A stretch of 46,157 bases of DNA, taken from contig VGZC01000049.1 of NCBI GenBank assembly GCA_016872725.1, forward strand, positions 1-46,157, given 5' to 3'. The DNA is from Planctomycetota bacterium (GTDB lineage: Bacteria; Planctomycetota; Planctomycetia; Pirellulales; Pirellulaceae). The first letter of the stretch is position 1. Each line of letters starts with the position of its first letter. Shown here piece by piece: positions 18,095-27,016 of this stretch. Below the pieces are notes generated by a model that saw only the letters and a program-made list of their open reading frames with translations, was not told the origin of the DNA and did no database searches. The position numbers and the translations under genes are program-made.

Positions 18095-19333
18095 TCACGC
18101 GCGGCGCAGGAAGTCGATCGGTTCGAAGGTTCCGCCCAGAAGTTCTTGGCTCGGGGTGTTGAGCCATCGTTCGAGGATCGTGGCGTAGACCTGCCGGAAA
18201 TCGACGGAGTGCGGAATATCGCCTTCGACGAGTTTCGTCAGGTCGGGCGGTTCGCCATGCACGCCGGCCGAAACGGCGGGCCCGGCGAGCCAAACGGGCG
18301 CGGCCGCGCCGTGGTCCGTACCCTCACTCGCGTTCTCGAACACGCGCCGCCCGAATTCGCTGAACGAAAGCAACAAAACGCGGTCCGCGTGGCCCAGATC
18401 GGAAAGGTGTCGGAAGAACGCCCCGATCGCCCCGCTCCACTGATCGAGCAGGCCCGCGTGGGCCGCCGCCTGCTGGGAATGCGTGTCGAATCCGTCGAGC
18501 ATCACATAATAGACGCGGGTCGGCAACTCGGCGCCGATCAGCTTCGCGACGGTCGCCAGTTTTTCAGCGAGGCCGGTCGAGGGATACCCGGCCGCGCCGG
18601 GCGCGTTCCGCGCGATCTCCTCGAGCTTGCGGCTCGCGTTCAGAGCGCTCGTCGCGCTCGACTGCACGAAGTCCAGGAGGCCTGTCGCCGATTCGCGGGG
18701 TGACTCGACGAGTTGCTTGACCCGGTCGTACGTGTCGTCTCCGTCCTGCAATCGGAATCGATCGATCGAAGCGATCGACGGAACGCGCAAGGTCTGTGCG
18801 GCGAGCGCGAGGGGTTGTTGTTCGGGCCCCAAGTGGATCGCGGGCAGGTCGCCGCTTCCGCTCGCCTTGGCGGAATCCAAGTACCGGCCGATCCACCCGT
18901 CGCGACGCGGAGCCGTCTTCCGCATGCACGTGTGCCAGATATCCATCGACTCGAAATGGGAACGGTTCGGCCCATCGTAGCCGACCGCCGGCACCACGGC
19001 GAAACGGCCTTCCTCGAGCAGGCCGGCGACGCCGCCGAGCGACGGATGGAATCCGAGAGCCTCGTCGATCTTCAGCACGCGATCCGAGGGGATGGCGAGT
19101 TTCGGCCGCGCCTTGCGGTATTCGGGATCGCGGAACGGAATGAGCGTGTTGAGGCCGTCGTTGCCCCCCGTCAATTGGACGACAACGAGCACGCGGCCGT
19201 CGCCGCGCGTCTCGGCCGAAGCCAGTTTCCCGAAGAGGGACGGCGCGGCGCCGCCCATCGATACAACGGCCGACGACGCGAGCGCCGATTGAAGGAACTC
19301 GCGCCGCGTGGTCATCCGACACCGTCCGCTCAT
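18095..19333 (-). CDS. DUF1501 family protein, Tat-exported
   Basis: About 412 residues. The start at 19333 (MSGRCRMTTRREFLQ) is favoured over the ATG at 19315 because GGGAG lies 7 bases upstream; both retain the Tat motif TTRREFLQSALASSAVVS. The DUF1501 signature is clear: VLVVVQLTGGNDGLNTLIPF, RSHFESMDIWHTC and LLLSFSEFGRRVFENASEG then TDHGAAAPVWLAG. The family is related to the alkaline phosphatase/sulfatase superfamily, but its activity is unknown. It follows the DUF1800 gene by 14 bases, the standard planctomycete pairing, suggesting a shared exported function. Confidence 0.92.
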   Translation of the reverse strand: MSGRCRMTTRREFLQSALASSAVVSMGGAAPSLFGKLASAETRGDGRVLVVVQLTGGNDGLNTLIPFRDPEYRKARPKLAIPSDRVLKIDEALGFHPSLGGVAGLLEEGRFAVVPAVGYDGPNRSHFESMDIWHTCMRKTAPRRDGWIGRYLDSAKASGSGDLPAIHLGPEQQPLALAAQTLRVPSIASIDRFRLQDGDDTYDRVKQLVESPRESATGLLDFVQSSATSALNASRKLEEIARNAPGAAGYPSTGLAEKLATVAKLIGAELPTRVYYVMLDGFDTHSQQAAAHAGLLDQWSGAIGAFFRHLSDLGHADRVLLLSFSEFGRRVFENASEGTDHGAAAPVWLAGPAVSAGVHGEPPDLTKLVEGDIPHSVDFRQVYATILERWLNTPSQELLGGTFEPIDFLRRA

Positions 19334-19347
19334 GACCTCTCTCCCGA

Positions 19348-20712
19348 TTAGGCGAGTTGGAATTCCGGCAGGGTCGCCATGCTGTAAAGGACCTCGCGAA
19401 AGTTCGTTTCCTGTTCGCCCCGTTCGGCGAGCCGGACCAGTTGACGCTCGACATCCGACGGGAGCGGCACGGCGAGAAGGAGCGTCGCGAGCCATCGAAC
19501 GAATCGGCTCGGCTCCGATTGATCGAACCGCCTCGCCAGTTCGACGAGACCGCCTCGACCAAACCGCGTATTCTCGTCGTTGAGCAACCGCCGCACGCTG
19601 TTGGCGCGGCCGAGCAAGGTCGCCGAATTGATCCACGCGCGCCCGCCGTCCCAGCCTTTGACGCTCGGCGGACGGAAAACCGCTTGTCCGAGCTGATCCG
19701 AGGCGTCGGCGAGGACGCGGACGTTGGCCGAGCCGTCGAGGGCGCGCAGGAGACCGACGAGGAGTTCGACGGGCGAGCGGACTTTTTGCGCGGCGGCGTG
19801 GGCGGAGAAAAACAGGCGGCTCGCGAAAATGCGCCGCAGCGCTCCGCCGACGCGCATGTTGTCGTTGCGGAGCTGTTCGGCGAGCGGTTCGAGGAGCGTG
19901 TCGGGCGCGTCGGGTTCATCGCGAACGAAGAACCGAACGAGCTTCCGCGCGATGAAACGCGGCGAGGCAGGCTCTTCCAGTATCCGCCGCACGGCGTCCT
20001 CACCGGTGAACGCGGCCGTCTCGCCGAGGATCGTTTTTTCCCCCGAATCGAATTGGTACGCATTGAACCGGAACTTCTTGCGCCGCACCTCCCAGCCGGT
20101 GAAGCAGCGGGCGACTTGGCGCACGTCCTGTTCGGTGTAGTTCCCCTCGCCGAGGCAAAACAGCTCCATGACCTCGCGCGCGTAGTTCTCGTTCGGATGC
20201 GACTTGCGGTTGGTCGCGCTGTCGAGGTAGATCAGCATGGCGGGATCGCGCGAGATGCCCTGCACCATGGCGGTGAAGTCGCCGAGCGCGTGTTCGCGAA
20301 GCAGCGCGTTCTGCTCGAACATCAACTGCCCGTCGTTGACCTTGTCCGCGCTCGTCGCGAAATGGCCGTGCCAAAAAAGGGTTGCCTTCTCGCGGAGCGG
20401 TTGGGGCGAGTGGAGCATCCGGTGGAACCACCACGGAGCCAGGTTCTTGGCGTCGCCGGTGGCGAGCACCGCGCCGCTCAGATCGCGCGATTCGCGCTCG
20501 AACGGCTCGTCGTCGGGCGGATCGGCGAAGAGTCCGTCGATCACCTCTTTCGGAGACAATTCGGCCGCGCGGCGCACCGTGTCGGGCCCCGCCGCGAACC
20601 CGGCCCGGCGCAGGAGGTGGCTCGCCCGCTCCGCGTTCCAAGGCGCCTCGCCGCGCGGCGCGTACTCGCTCCACGACCATTCCGGATCGATCGTTTGCCA
20701 ATCGAAGGCCAT
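19348..20712 (-). CDS. DUF1800 family protein
   Basis: About 454 residues. ATG 20712 is preferred because GGAGG lies 9 bases upstream; for the ATG at 20721 the same GGAGG would be directly adjacent, which is too close. Motifs of DUF1800 are present in order: ASHLLRRAGFAAGP, WWFHRMLHSPQPLREKATLF with WHGHFATSADKV, NENYAREVMELFCLGEGNYT with EQDVRQVARCFTGW, RFIARKLVRFFV and GWDGGRAWINSATLLGRANS. The family function is unknown; it is nearly always found beside DUF1501, as here. The gene is 39 bases downstream of the large exported unknown on the same strand, so the three probably form one transcript. Confidence 0.92.
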   Translation of the reverse strand: MAFDWQTIDPEWSWSEYAPRGEAPWNAERASHLLRRAGFAAGPDTVRRAAELSPKEVIDGLFADPPDDEPFERESRDLSGAVLATGDAKNLAPWWFHRMLHSPQPLREKATLFWHGHFATSADKVNDGQLMFEQNALLREHALGDFTAMVQGISRDPAMLIYLDSATNRKSHPNENYAREVMELFCLGEGNYTEQDVRQVARCFTGWEVRRKKFRFNAYQFDSGEKTILGETAAFTGEDAVRRILEEPASPRFIARKLVRFFVRDEPDAPDTLLEPLAEQLRNDNMRVGGALRRIFASRLFFSAHAAAQKVRSPVELLVGLLRALDGSANVRVLADASDQLGQAVFRPPSVKGWDGGRAWINSATLLGRANSVRRLLNDENTRFGRGGLVELARRFDQSEPSRFVRWLATLLLAVPLPSDVERQLVRLAERGEQETNFREVLYSMATLPEFQLA

Positions 20713-20751
20713 GGCCGTCATCCTCCACGCGTTCCAGATCGGAATGGACGC

Positions 20752-22587
20752 CTATTCGTTCGAGGGCTTCGCCGCGTCCGTTTGGTACGTCACGTTCATG
20801 TCGAGCGTCAATTGAGGTCCGACGGCGAGCCGCACGTCGACGCTTTGGAACGCGTCGAGCAGCGCGAACAGGCCCGCCATCTCCTTCTCCGCCTCCTCGC
20901 GCGTCTGTCCTTTTTCCAGCATGTTCTGGGCGATCAATTGGCGGCGGTTTTCGTCGAGGATCGCGCGGAGTTCCCGCAGATCCGCGCGGATGACCGTATT
21001 CGACGGGTCGGAGGCGGGAGGCAGCGGACGGGATAGGGTCTCCGCCAATTGCTTCGCGAGGGGCGTCGTGCTCGCGAGTATGACTCGGTTCCCGGAGAAC
21101 GCGAGCGACGGAGCGAAATTGAACTGGATCTTGCCTTCCTCACCCTTCTTTCGATCGACTTCGGGCAGGAAACTCGCCGTCACAATCCGCCGATCGCCGT
21201 CGGTTTCCTCGCCGAGATCCATCTGGGGCTGGCCGTTCATCGCGCTGAGCACATTCAAGAATCCGATCAAGCTCTGGAAGATGCGGCGGAGTTCCCGCTG
21301 CATGGTTTCAGGTTCCTTCAGTTCACCGACGAGCGCGAAAGCGGGGAGCCGGATCGCGGGGGTCACTTCGCGGTCGGTGAAGTCCTGGCGCGCGACGACG
21401 ATCTGCAGTTCCGGCCGAAGCGCGCCTAGTATGTCCTCGCCGAAATCGCGGCCCGAGAAGAGCGTGGCGAGATTGCTGTCCGCCTCGGCGAGCTTATCGT
21501 TCGTCCGCTGGTCGAACAGATCACCCGCCCGGAGCCACATGCCCGAAATGTCCCGGTACGCGCTGAGCGACGCGATCGTGTTGGGAACGGCGATCAACGC
21601 CGGCGCCGCGCCGCCCGATCCGGGGCCGAAGAAGAACTCGCGATCCTCGCCGATCCACGACGCGTCATGCGGAGCCAAGAGCCGAAGCTGAGCCCGCTCG
21701 TCGGTCAACGCGAAGGAACCGGACGCGAACGGCGTCTTGCGCAATGTGGCGAGCACACCACCGAGGATCAGTTCCGCGGCGGGATTGGCCTGCGTGTTCA
21801 GCGCCTCCAATCGCTTCGTCCCTTCGCCCGCCGATCGGATCGCCTCGATGTCCGCGAACGCCCATGCGTCGCCCTCCGCACCGGCGAGCGCGCGGCCTTC
21901 CTGGAACCGGGTGGACATCGCGAGTGAACTCGAATGCCGCTCCTCGTCCAACACCCGATCGATGATCTCCTTTCCGAGCTCGCTTTGGTTGGTCACGGCG
22001 AACCACGAACCGGCGACGGCGAATCGCGCGTTTCCCGCCTGGTGGGCCTCGATGCCGCGGTAGTCGGTCGATTGAAACGGATCGGGCCGTCCTTTTTGCT
22101 TGGCGTCCTGGCGGGCCATCCGAATGACCGCGTTCCGGACTTTCTTGAGCACGGCGGGATCGGACGCGCGCCCGACAAGGACGACGCCCCGCGTCTTGCC
22201 GTCCACGGCGACGGCAATCCCTCCACCCACAGCCGCATTGAGGATCTCCCGCCAATCGCCACCCACTTGGATTTCGAACAACGTGAGGGCGGCCCGAGCC
22301 GCCGTGAGTCGCGGGTTCGCCAGCGCGGTCTGGTAGTCGGGGCTTGCTTCCAGCCGGGCGCGAAGCGGGTGGTTCAAGGCCCGCGCGACGAGCGCCGCAG
22401 GGCTCGGGATTTCCGCGTACAAGACGACCGTATCGGGCAACAGGTCGGGCGCGCTCCGCGCGAAAGAGCCCGGATCGTCCGCTCCCGACGCCCGACATCG
22501 ATCGGCATGCGCCGCCGCGACGATCGCCCCGATCCCCATCACGAACAAGGTCCGAATCGCCGCGCGCCGTTCATGTCGGGTCATCAT
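20752..22587 (-). CDS. Large exported protein of unknown function (DUF3352-like)
   Basis: A 611-residue protein with a signal peptide (RTLFVMGIGAIVAAAHA, about residues 12-28). The mature start, DLLPDTVVLYAEIPSPAALV, and internal patterns such as ESSxLAMSTRFQEGRALA-type blocks, APALIAVPNTIASLSAYRDI and ILGALRPELQIVVARQDF resemble DUF3352-like proteins seen in planctomycetes. The assignment is tentative. No catalytic motif is visible. Two in-frame ATGs (22587, 22584) are adjacent, with GAGAG upstream. It is the first gene of the run leading to DUF1800 and DUF1501 and lies across a 445-base divergent gap from the DUF5010-like gene. Confidence 0.7.
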   Translation of the reverse strand: MMTRHERRAAIRTLFVMGIGAIVAAAHADRCRASGADDPGSFARSAPDLLPDTVVLYAEIPSPAALVARALNHPLRARLEASPDYQTALANPRLTAARAALTLFEIQVGGDWREILNAAVGGGIAVAVDGKTRGVVLVGRASDPAVLKKVRNAVIRMARQDAKQKGRPDPFQSTDYRGIEAHQAGNARFAVAGSWFAVTNQSELGKEIIDRVLDEERHSSSLAMSTRFQEGRALAGAEGDAWAFADIEAIRSAGEGTKRLEALNTQANPAAELILGGVLATLRKTPFASGSFALTDERAQLRLLAPHDASWIGEDREFFFGPGSGGAAPALIAVPNTIASLSAYRDISGMWLRAGDLFDQRTNDKLAEADSNLATLFSGRDFGEDILGALRPELQIVVARQDFTDREVTPAIRLPAFALVGELKEPETMQRELRRIFQSLIGFLNVLSAMNGQPQMDLGEETDGDRRIVTASFLPEVDRKKGEEGKIQFNFAPSLAFSGNRVILASTTPLAKQLAETLSRPLPPASDPSNTVIRADLRELRAILDENRRQLIAQNMLEKGQTREEAEKEMAGLFALLDAFQSVDVRLAVGPQLTLDMNVTYQTDAAKPSNE

Positions 22588-22922
22588 CCGCAGGGTCTCT
22601 CGCTTCGTGTTGCCTTGGTCTCGGTTCCAGCTTCTCGTTTCTCCGATTCGGTCCGCCGTGGTCGGCTCACGCCGTGCGGAGATACGTGGAAAGGCCTGTT
22701 CGACTTAGTTTACCCGAACTCCATGGGGAATGGTTTCAGTATTTTGCGGTTTCGATCCGATCGGGCTCCGCGGCATTCGGTCTCGCGCATCTTGATCCAC
22801 GACACACCGAACGCTCGACGGCGCGACGCCCGTCTCCGGGCCCGACGCGCAAGGCGAGGACGGTTCTTGAGCGTCCCCACCATGCCGGGCCCATCGGGTT
22901 CTCGGTCCCCTCTCGATCGCCT

Positions 22923-22928
22923 ATAATC
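22923..22928 (+). promoter_or_regulatory. Perfect -10-like hexamer upstream of DUF5010-like gene
   Basis: TATAAT stands out in this GC-rich DNA, about 105 bases before the gene at 23033. No good -35 hexamer is seen 16-18 bases upstream (nearest TTCTCG), so the call rests on the -10 alone. Confidence 0.25.
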
Positions 22929-22960
22929 GCCGTCGACCTGCCGTCCTTCGCCGATCCGGG

Positions 22961-22988
22961 CCGACGCGGGCCGACGCGGGCCGACGCA
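22961..22988. repeat. 10-bp triple repeat
   Basis: GCCGACGCGG is repeated two and four-fifths times in direct succession, probably slippage. It lies in the leader of the following gene. Any role is unknown. Confidence 0.7.
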
Positions 22989-23032
22989 AGAAATACCCTC
23001 CCGAACCGCATTCCTCGCCGAGACCTCCCGCC

Positions 23033-24697
23033 ATGCGGTCCTTCACGTTCGCCCATCATCCAAATCGAACCTCGCGGCGTTGCGCGACCGGGCGGCGCGT
23101 CCATCGACTTGGTCGCATGCTCTCCTGCGCCGTGTATGGGATCCTTGTCACGGTGACCGTTCCGTCCATCGGCAGTTGCCAGGCCGGCGGCGAACAAGGT
23201 CGGTATCCGGCGCCGCCGGGACCGAACTTCCCGATCCGGTCCGAATCGTTGCGGGATGTCGTGAGCTATCGATCGAATCAGCCGATTGTTGGAACGCACC
23301 TATTCTACTGGTACGAGGACAAGACACGCGAGCATTTCCTCGACGGCGACGGCACCGACGCGCTCACCGACCACCCCGCGCGGCCCGAGGGCTATTCGTA
23401 CCGGTCGGCGGCATGGTGGAAGGCCGAGTTATTGGATGTGGGGGAGGCGGGCATCGATTTCGTGCTGCCCGTGTATTGGGGTTCGCCCGGCGACCATGGT
23501 TCTTGGAGTTTCGCGGGCTTGCCGCCGCTCGTGCAAGCGTGGGAAGCATTGACGGCCGAAGGCAAGTCCCCGCCCAGGGTTGGACTTTTCTACGACACGA
23601 GCACGCTGCGATTCAACTCGCGCGGATACCACGCGGACTTCACGACGGAGGAAGGCAAGGAGTGGTTCTACGTATCGATCCGCGACTACTTCTCGATGAT
23701 CCCTCCGAAGATGTGGGCGGCGATCGACGGGCGGCCGCTGGTGGTGCTCTACGCGGCCGACTTCGCGAAGCGGCAGGATCCGGCCCTTTTCCCCTGGACG
23801 CGGGAACGGTTCCGGCGCGACTTCGGCACCGATTTCTTCCTGGTCAAACAGATCGGATGGCAGGGCGAATCGGACCGTACATCCTCGTGGGGCGGCGCGC
23901 TGGGGCTCAAGGCGCTCGGCGTCGCGTCGCTCGGACCCGGTTACGACCATTCGGCGGTCCCGGGCCGCGAACCGCTCGTTGTCGGCCGCGAGGGCGGCGC
24001 GTTCTACGAGCGTCAATGGAAGCGGTTTCTTTCCTACGCGCCCGAGCGGCGCGCCTCGATCGTCCTCGTCGAAACGTGGAATGAACTCCACGAAGGCACC
24101 GAAGTCTGCGACACCAAGGAATATGGCCGACAGTACATCGAGCTGACCGCCAAGTACGCTCGCCTCTTCCGCGATCGCACGCTGCTTCCCAAGGAAGGTC
24201 CGTTTGCGAAAGCCCATCGCGTGGAATGGCGGGCCGATCGGGAGGCCGAATCGAAGGGACTCGTGCTGCAACCCGCCGAGGACGGTCTGGTGCGAACCGC
24301 CGAGCTCGGCGGCCGACCGTGCCGCCGCTCGGAGTCGAGCCGGTTCCAGGGCAAGTACCTCTACTTCAACGCGGACGACGGGTTCTTGTTCGACGAGCCT
24401 GGTGTGGCGCTGCGTATCGAGATTGAGTATTTTGATGAGGGCTTCGAGTCGTTTTCCCTGGAATACGACAGCACGGACGCGGGTGCGTCGGTTCTCGAGG
24501 GCGCGTTCAAGTCGCACGCCCCGCCGATCCGCTGCGGCGGCTCGAAAGAATGGAAAAAGGCCCTCATCACGATCCCGGACGGACGATTCGCGAATCGAGG
24601 GAACCGGTCGGACTTCCGACTTGTCGTTCAAGGCGGAGATCTCGCAGTCAGTGCGGCGGCATGCGGTTTAGCTCCACGCGCGCGAGGGGACCGGTAG
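23033..24697 (+). CDS. Exported DUF5010-like protein with C-terminal beta-sandwich (possible glycoside hydrolase)
   Basis: A 554-residue protein with a hydrophobic signal (MLSCAVYGILVTVTVPSIG) after a long basic N-terminus; an ATG at 23117 would put the signal directly at the start. The body resembles DUF5010 and family-71/99-like barrels: VGTHLFYWYEDKTREHFLDG, AWWKAELLDVGEAGIDFVLP with VYWGSPGDHGSW, KMWAAIDGRPLVVLYAADFA and IVLVETWNELHEGTEVCDTK, which supplies candidate catalytic acids. The C-terminal 150 residues (KYLYFNADDGFLFDE, IEYFDEGFESFSLEYDS) look like a carbohydrate-binding sandwich. Next to a DUF4838-like gene, this suggests glycan processing; no activity can be claimed. Confidence 0.75.
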   Translation: MRSFTFAHHPNRTSRRCATGRRVHRLGRMLSCAVYGILVTVTVPSIGSCQAGGEQGRYPAPPGPNFPIRSESLRDVVSYRSNQPIVGTHLFYWYEDKTREHFLDGDGTDALTDHPARPEGYSYRSAAWWKAELLDVGEAGIDFVLPVYWGSPGDHGSWSFAGLPPLVQAWEALTAEGKSPPRVGLFYDTSTLRFNSRGYHADFTTEEGKEWFYVSIRDYFSMIPPKMWAAIDGRPLVVLYAADFAKRQDPALFPWTRERFRRDFGTDFFLVKQIGWQGESDRTSSWGGALGLKALGVASLGPGYDHSAVPGREPLVVGREGGAFYERQWKRFLSYAPERRASIVLVETWNELHEGTEVCDTKEYGRQYIELTAKYARLFRDRTLLPKEGPFAKAHRVEWRADREAESKGLVLQPAEDGLVRTAELGGRPCRRSESSRFQGKYLYFNADDGFLFDEPGVALRIEIEYFDEGFESFSLEYDSTDAGASVLEGAFKSHAPPIRCGGSKEWKKALITIPDGRFANRGNRSDFRLVVQGGDLAVSAAACGLAPRARGDR

Positions 24698-24740
24698 GCG
24701 GACTTATTGACGGAATCAACGCGCCAAGGTGGGACCTTCG

Positions 24741-25820
24741 ATGATGGACCGATGGGGTGAGGCATGCGGCCGCCGCGCGTTTCTGACGCGATGCGCCGTG
24801 GCGGCCGCCGTATCCTGGGCCGCATGCCGCCGACCCGTGTGGAGCGCCGAACCGGCGCGGCCCCGCGCGGATGCGGCGGAAGGTACGCGCGGAGTCGTGC
24901 TCGTGCCCGAGGACCTCTCGCTGGCCGACTGGCCGCGCCGAGCCAAGGACGCGGGGCTCACGACGATCGGCATTCACCATCAGAACTCGCCCCGCGCGGT
25001 GATCGCCTGGATGCAATCGGACGCGGGGCGCCGGTTCTCGAGCGACTGCGAGCGGCTGGGGCTTCACGTCGAATTCGAGCTGCATGCGATGAAGGAGCTG
25101 CTGCCTCGCGAGCTGTTCGCGAAGGACGCGGGCATGTTCCGCGTGAATGACGCGGGCGAGCGCGTCGCCGACTTCAACTGCTGCGTCCATTCGACGTCGG
25201 CCCTCGATCAGATCGCGCAGAACGCGGCGACGATCGCCAAGGTCCTTCGGCCCACGACGGGCCGCTATTTCTATTGGGGTGACGATGGAGAACCGTGGTG
25301 CCGGTGTTCCAAATGCCGCGACTTGACCGAGTCGGAGCAGGCATTGACCGTCGAGCACCAAATTCTCGCGGCGCTGCGGACCATCGATCCGCGGGCGACG
25401 CTCGCGCATCTCGCCTACCACAACACGTTGGTCCCGCCTCGGCGCGTCAAACCCGTCGAGGGGATCTTCCTGGAATTCGCGCCCATCCATCGCCGTTACG
25501 ATGTCGCGTACGCGAAGCAGGAAGATGGGAAGCTGGCCGACGGCCTCGCGGCCCTCGACGCCAACCTCGAAGTGTTTCCGACGGAAACGGCCCAGGTCCT
25601 CGAGTACTGGCTCGATGTCTCGCGGTTCTCGCAGTGGAAACGACCGGGGGTCCGCTTGCCGTGGAACGGCGACGTGTTCACCGACGATGTCGCTACGTAT
25701 CGCAAGCGGGGCATCCGGCACATCACGACGTTCGCGGCGTGGATCGACGAGTCCTACCGGTCAAGGTTTGGCGACCTTTCCTTCCTGGAGGCCTACGGCC
25801 GCGGACTTGGGGGGAATTGA
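24741..25820 (+). CDS. DUF4838-like exported protein (possible glycoside hydrolase)
   Basis: About 359 residues. ATG 24741 has AAGGTGGGA about 6 bases upstream; a GTG at 24729 is in frame but less likely. The N-terminus CGRRAFLTRCAVAAAVSWAA is Tat-like. The domain resembles DUF4838: LADWPRRAKDAGLTTIGIHH, GRYFYWGDDGEPWCRCSKCR (the W-C-x-C-x-x-C metal-like motif typical of the family), LAHLAYHNTLVPPRRVKPVE and GIFLEFAPIHRRYDVAY. The family is common in planctomycetes and placed near carbohydrate-active genes. It follows the DUF5010-like gene by 43 bases, so the two probably form an operon. A tRNA-Lys lies 96 bases downstream. Confidence 0.75.
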   Translation: MMDRWGEACGRRAFLTRCAVAAAVSWAACRRPVWSAEPARPRADAAEGTRGVVLVPEDLSLADWPRRAKDAGLTTIGIHHQNSPRAVIAWMQSDAGRRFSSDCERLGLHVEFELHAMKELLPRELFAKDAGMFRVNDAGERVADFNCCVHSTSALDQIAQNAATIAKVLRPTTGRYFYWGDDGEPWCRCSKCRDLTESEQALTVEHQILAALRTIDPRATLAHLAYHNTLVPPRRVKPVEGIFLEFAPIHRRYDVAYAKQEDGKLADGLAALDANLEVFPTETAQVLEYWLDVSRFSQWKRPGVRLPWNGDVFTDDVATYRKRGIRHITTFAAWIDESYRSRFGDLSFLEAYGRGLGGN

Positions 25821-25916
25821 TCACGCATGACGCGTCCATGCATGCCGGCCGCGCGAGGATGCGCGCGGAACCCCTTGCGAGCGCCATCGTGACTGGTACC
25901 ATGTGGATGCCTGTCC

Positions 25917-25989
25917 GCCCCGCTAGCTCAATTGGCAGAGCATCTGACTCTTAATCAGAGGGTTTTTGGTTCGAGTCCAAAGCGGGGCA
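25917..25989 (+). tRNA. tRNA-Lys (CUU)
   Basis: A 73-base cloverleaf. The acceptor stem GCCCCGC pairs with GCGGGGC. D arm GCTCAATTGGCAGAGC. Anticodon stem TCTGA/TCAGA encloses CTCTTAA, giving anticodon CUU. The T arm is TTGG-TTCGAGT-CCAA. No CCA is encoded (A then CTCC). A strong intrinsic terminator begins 9 bases downstream. Confidence 0.95.
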
Positions 25990-25997
25990 CTCCGAAA

Positions 25998-26030
25998 GGC
26001 CGTAAATCCAAATGGTTTACGGCCTTTTTT
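25998..26030 (+). terminator. Rho-independent terminator after tRNA-Lys
   Basis: A perfect 9-bp stem GGCCGTAAA / TTTACGGCC with a 9-base loop is followed directly by six Ts. This is the clearest intrinsic terminator in the window. Confidence 0.9.
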
Positions 26031-26120
26031 CGTTTTCCACCGAAAGAGGGGGGAGTGGATTGCGTTCTACCTATAGGTGCTACGGGGAGAGCTCGAAACG
26101 TGCGCCACACGCGCCTCGGA

Positions 26121-26620
26121 TCAACGATTCCACATCGTGTGGACCATGCGGATGATCCGTTCCTCGATGTCGGGAGCGAATGGTTCGGGTTGGAGTTCGA
26201 GCGCCGTGAAACGCATGGCTCCGCCCGCTTCGTATCCCCCCTCAAGACGGGCACGTCATGGTCGACGGGCCCGTCCGGATTCGGGAAGTTCTTGGAGCCC
26301 GCGGCGCTTGGCGTTCGGCGGTTCATGGCAAAGCCGCAGCGCGCGTGGCAATACGAAAGCCGCGCCGAGTCCAATCGGCCCAAGGCGTCGCCCACCACGC
26401 GTTCGAGTTTCTCCGACAGGAAGGCCGCATAACGGTCGTTCGCCGCCCGACGTTCCGCGGAGAGTCCATCGGCCTTCCATCGGGAGGCCCGGAACTCCGG
26501 TCCGCAGTGCGTGTGCGAACAGCTCATCAAGAGGGCCGCCGGGGGCAATTGGAACTTCTCGCCGACGGTCCGTTCCCGATGGTCGCGAATCACGCGCGGA
26601 ACGCTGATCAAGTCGCTCGT
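26121..26620 (-). pseudogene. Neutral ceramidase-like remnant with internal deletion
   Basis: Two pieces of one family are visible. The first (26620 down to about 26240) reads TSDLISVPRVIRDH, ALLMSCSHTHCGPEFRAS, EKLERVVGDALGRLDSARLS and GFAMNRRTPSAAG, ending PNPDGPVDHDVPVLR, as in the N-terminal half of ceramidase-like proteins. At a run of six Gs the frame shifts and a C-terminal piece follows (GGYEAGGAMRFTALELQPEP, FAPDIEERIIRMVHTMWNR, stop at 26121). About 166 codons remain of a family usually near 450. The middle has been deleted and the true 5' end replaced by an M50 protease fragment, so it cannot encode a working enzyme. Confidence 0.75.
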
Positions 26621-27013
26621 AAGGAACGGGCCCGCGGTGACGGTCAATGCGTGAATCGGTTCGAGCGACGCGGTGAACATCAACCAGGCGAACAGACCGG
26701 CCGCGATCACGACGTTGACGGCGGGGCCGGCGAGCGCGACGCCAAGCTCTTGCATGGGCTCCTCGGGCGTGCGTTCCAACCGCGCCAGTCCGCCGATCGG
26801 CGACAGCGTGATGTCGCGGGTCTTGATGCCGTATCGCGCGGCCATCAGCGCGTGGCCGAACTCGTGCAACAGCACGCACGCGAACAACGCGAGGACAAAG
26901 CCGACGCCTTCGAGCGTTTGGGTGAGATCCTGCCCGGCGGACCAGTGGCGATAGGCCACAAACACGATCAAGATCGGAAACGTCGCATGCACGTAGACGG
27001 CGATTGCGTTGAT
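26621..27013 (-). pseudogene. M50 zinc metalloprotease fragment (site-2 protease/Rip3-like), fused in frame to ceramidase remnant
   Basis: The minus-strand frame reads INAIAVYVHATFPILIVFVA, then FVLALFACVLLHEFGHALMA with the intact HExxH zinc motif, ARYGIKTRDITLSPIGGLAR, LAGPAVNVVIAAGLFAWLMF and ALTVTAGPFL. This is the N-terminal half of an M50 membrane protease. It begins abruptly (no ATG, GTG or TTG fits just upstream) and ends abruptly at GPFL, where the ceramidase sequence continues in the same frame. The second metal-site motif (N-x-x-P-x-x-D-G-G) and any CBS domains are missing. Boundaries are good to about 10 bases. Confidence 0.75.
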
Positions 27014-27016
27014 GCG

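Larger units (their letters stand above)
22588..23032. other. Divergent intergenic region
   Basis: 445 bases between two divergent genes. It has a TATAAT at 22923-22928 and a short triple repeat at 22961-22988. No convincing small gene, RNA or long hairpin was seen. Promoters for both flanking genes are expected here. Confidence 0.6.

Noticed and set aside
19357-21036. 559-codon plus-strand frame opposite DUF1800
   Set aside because: Shadow composition, no motif. DUF1800 and DUF1501 on the minus strand are unambiguous.
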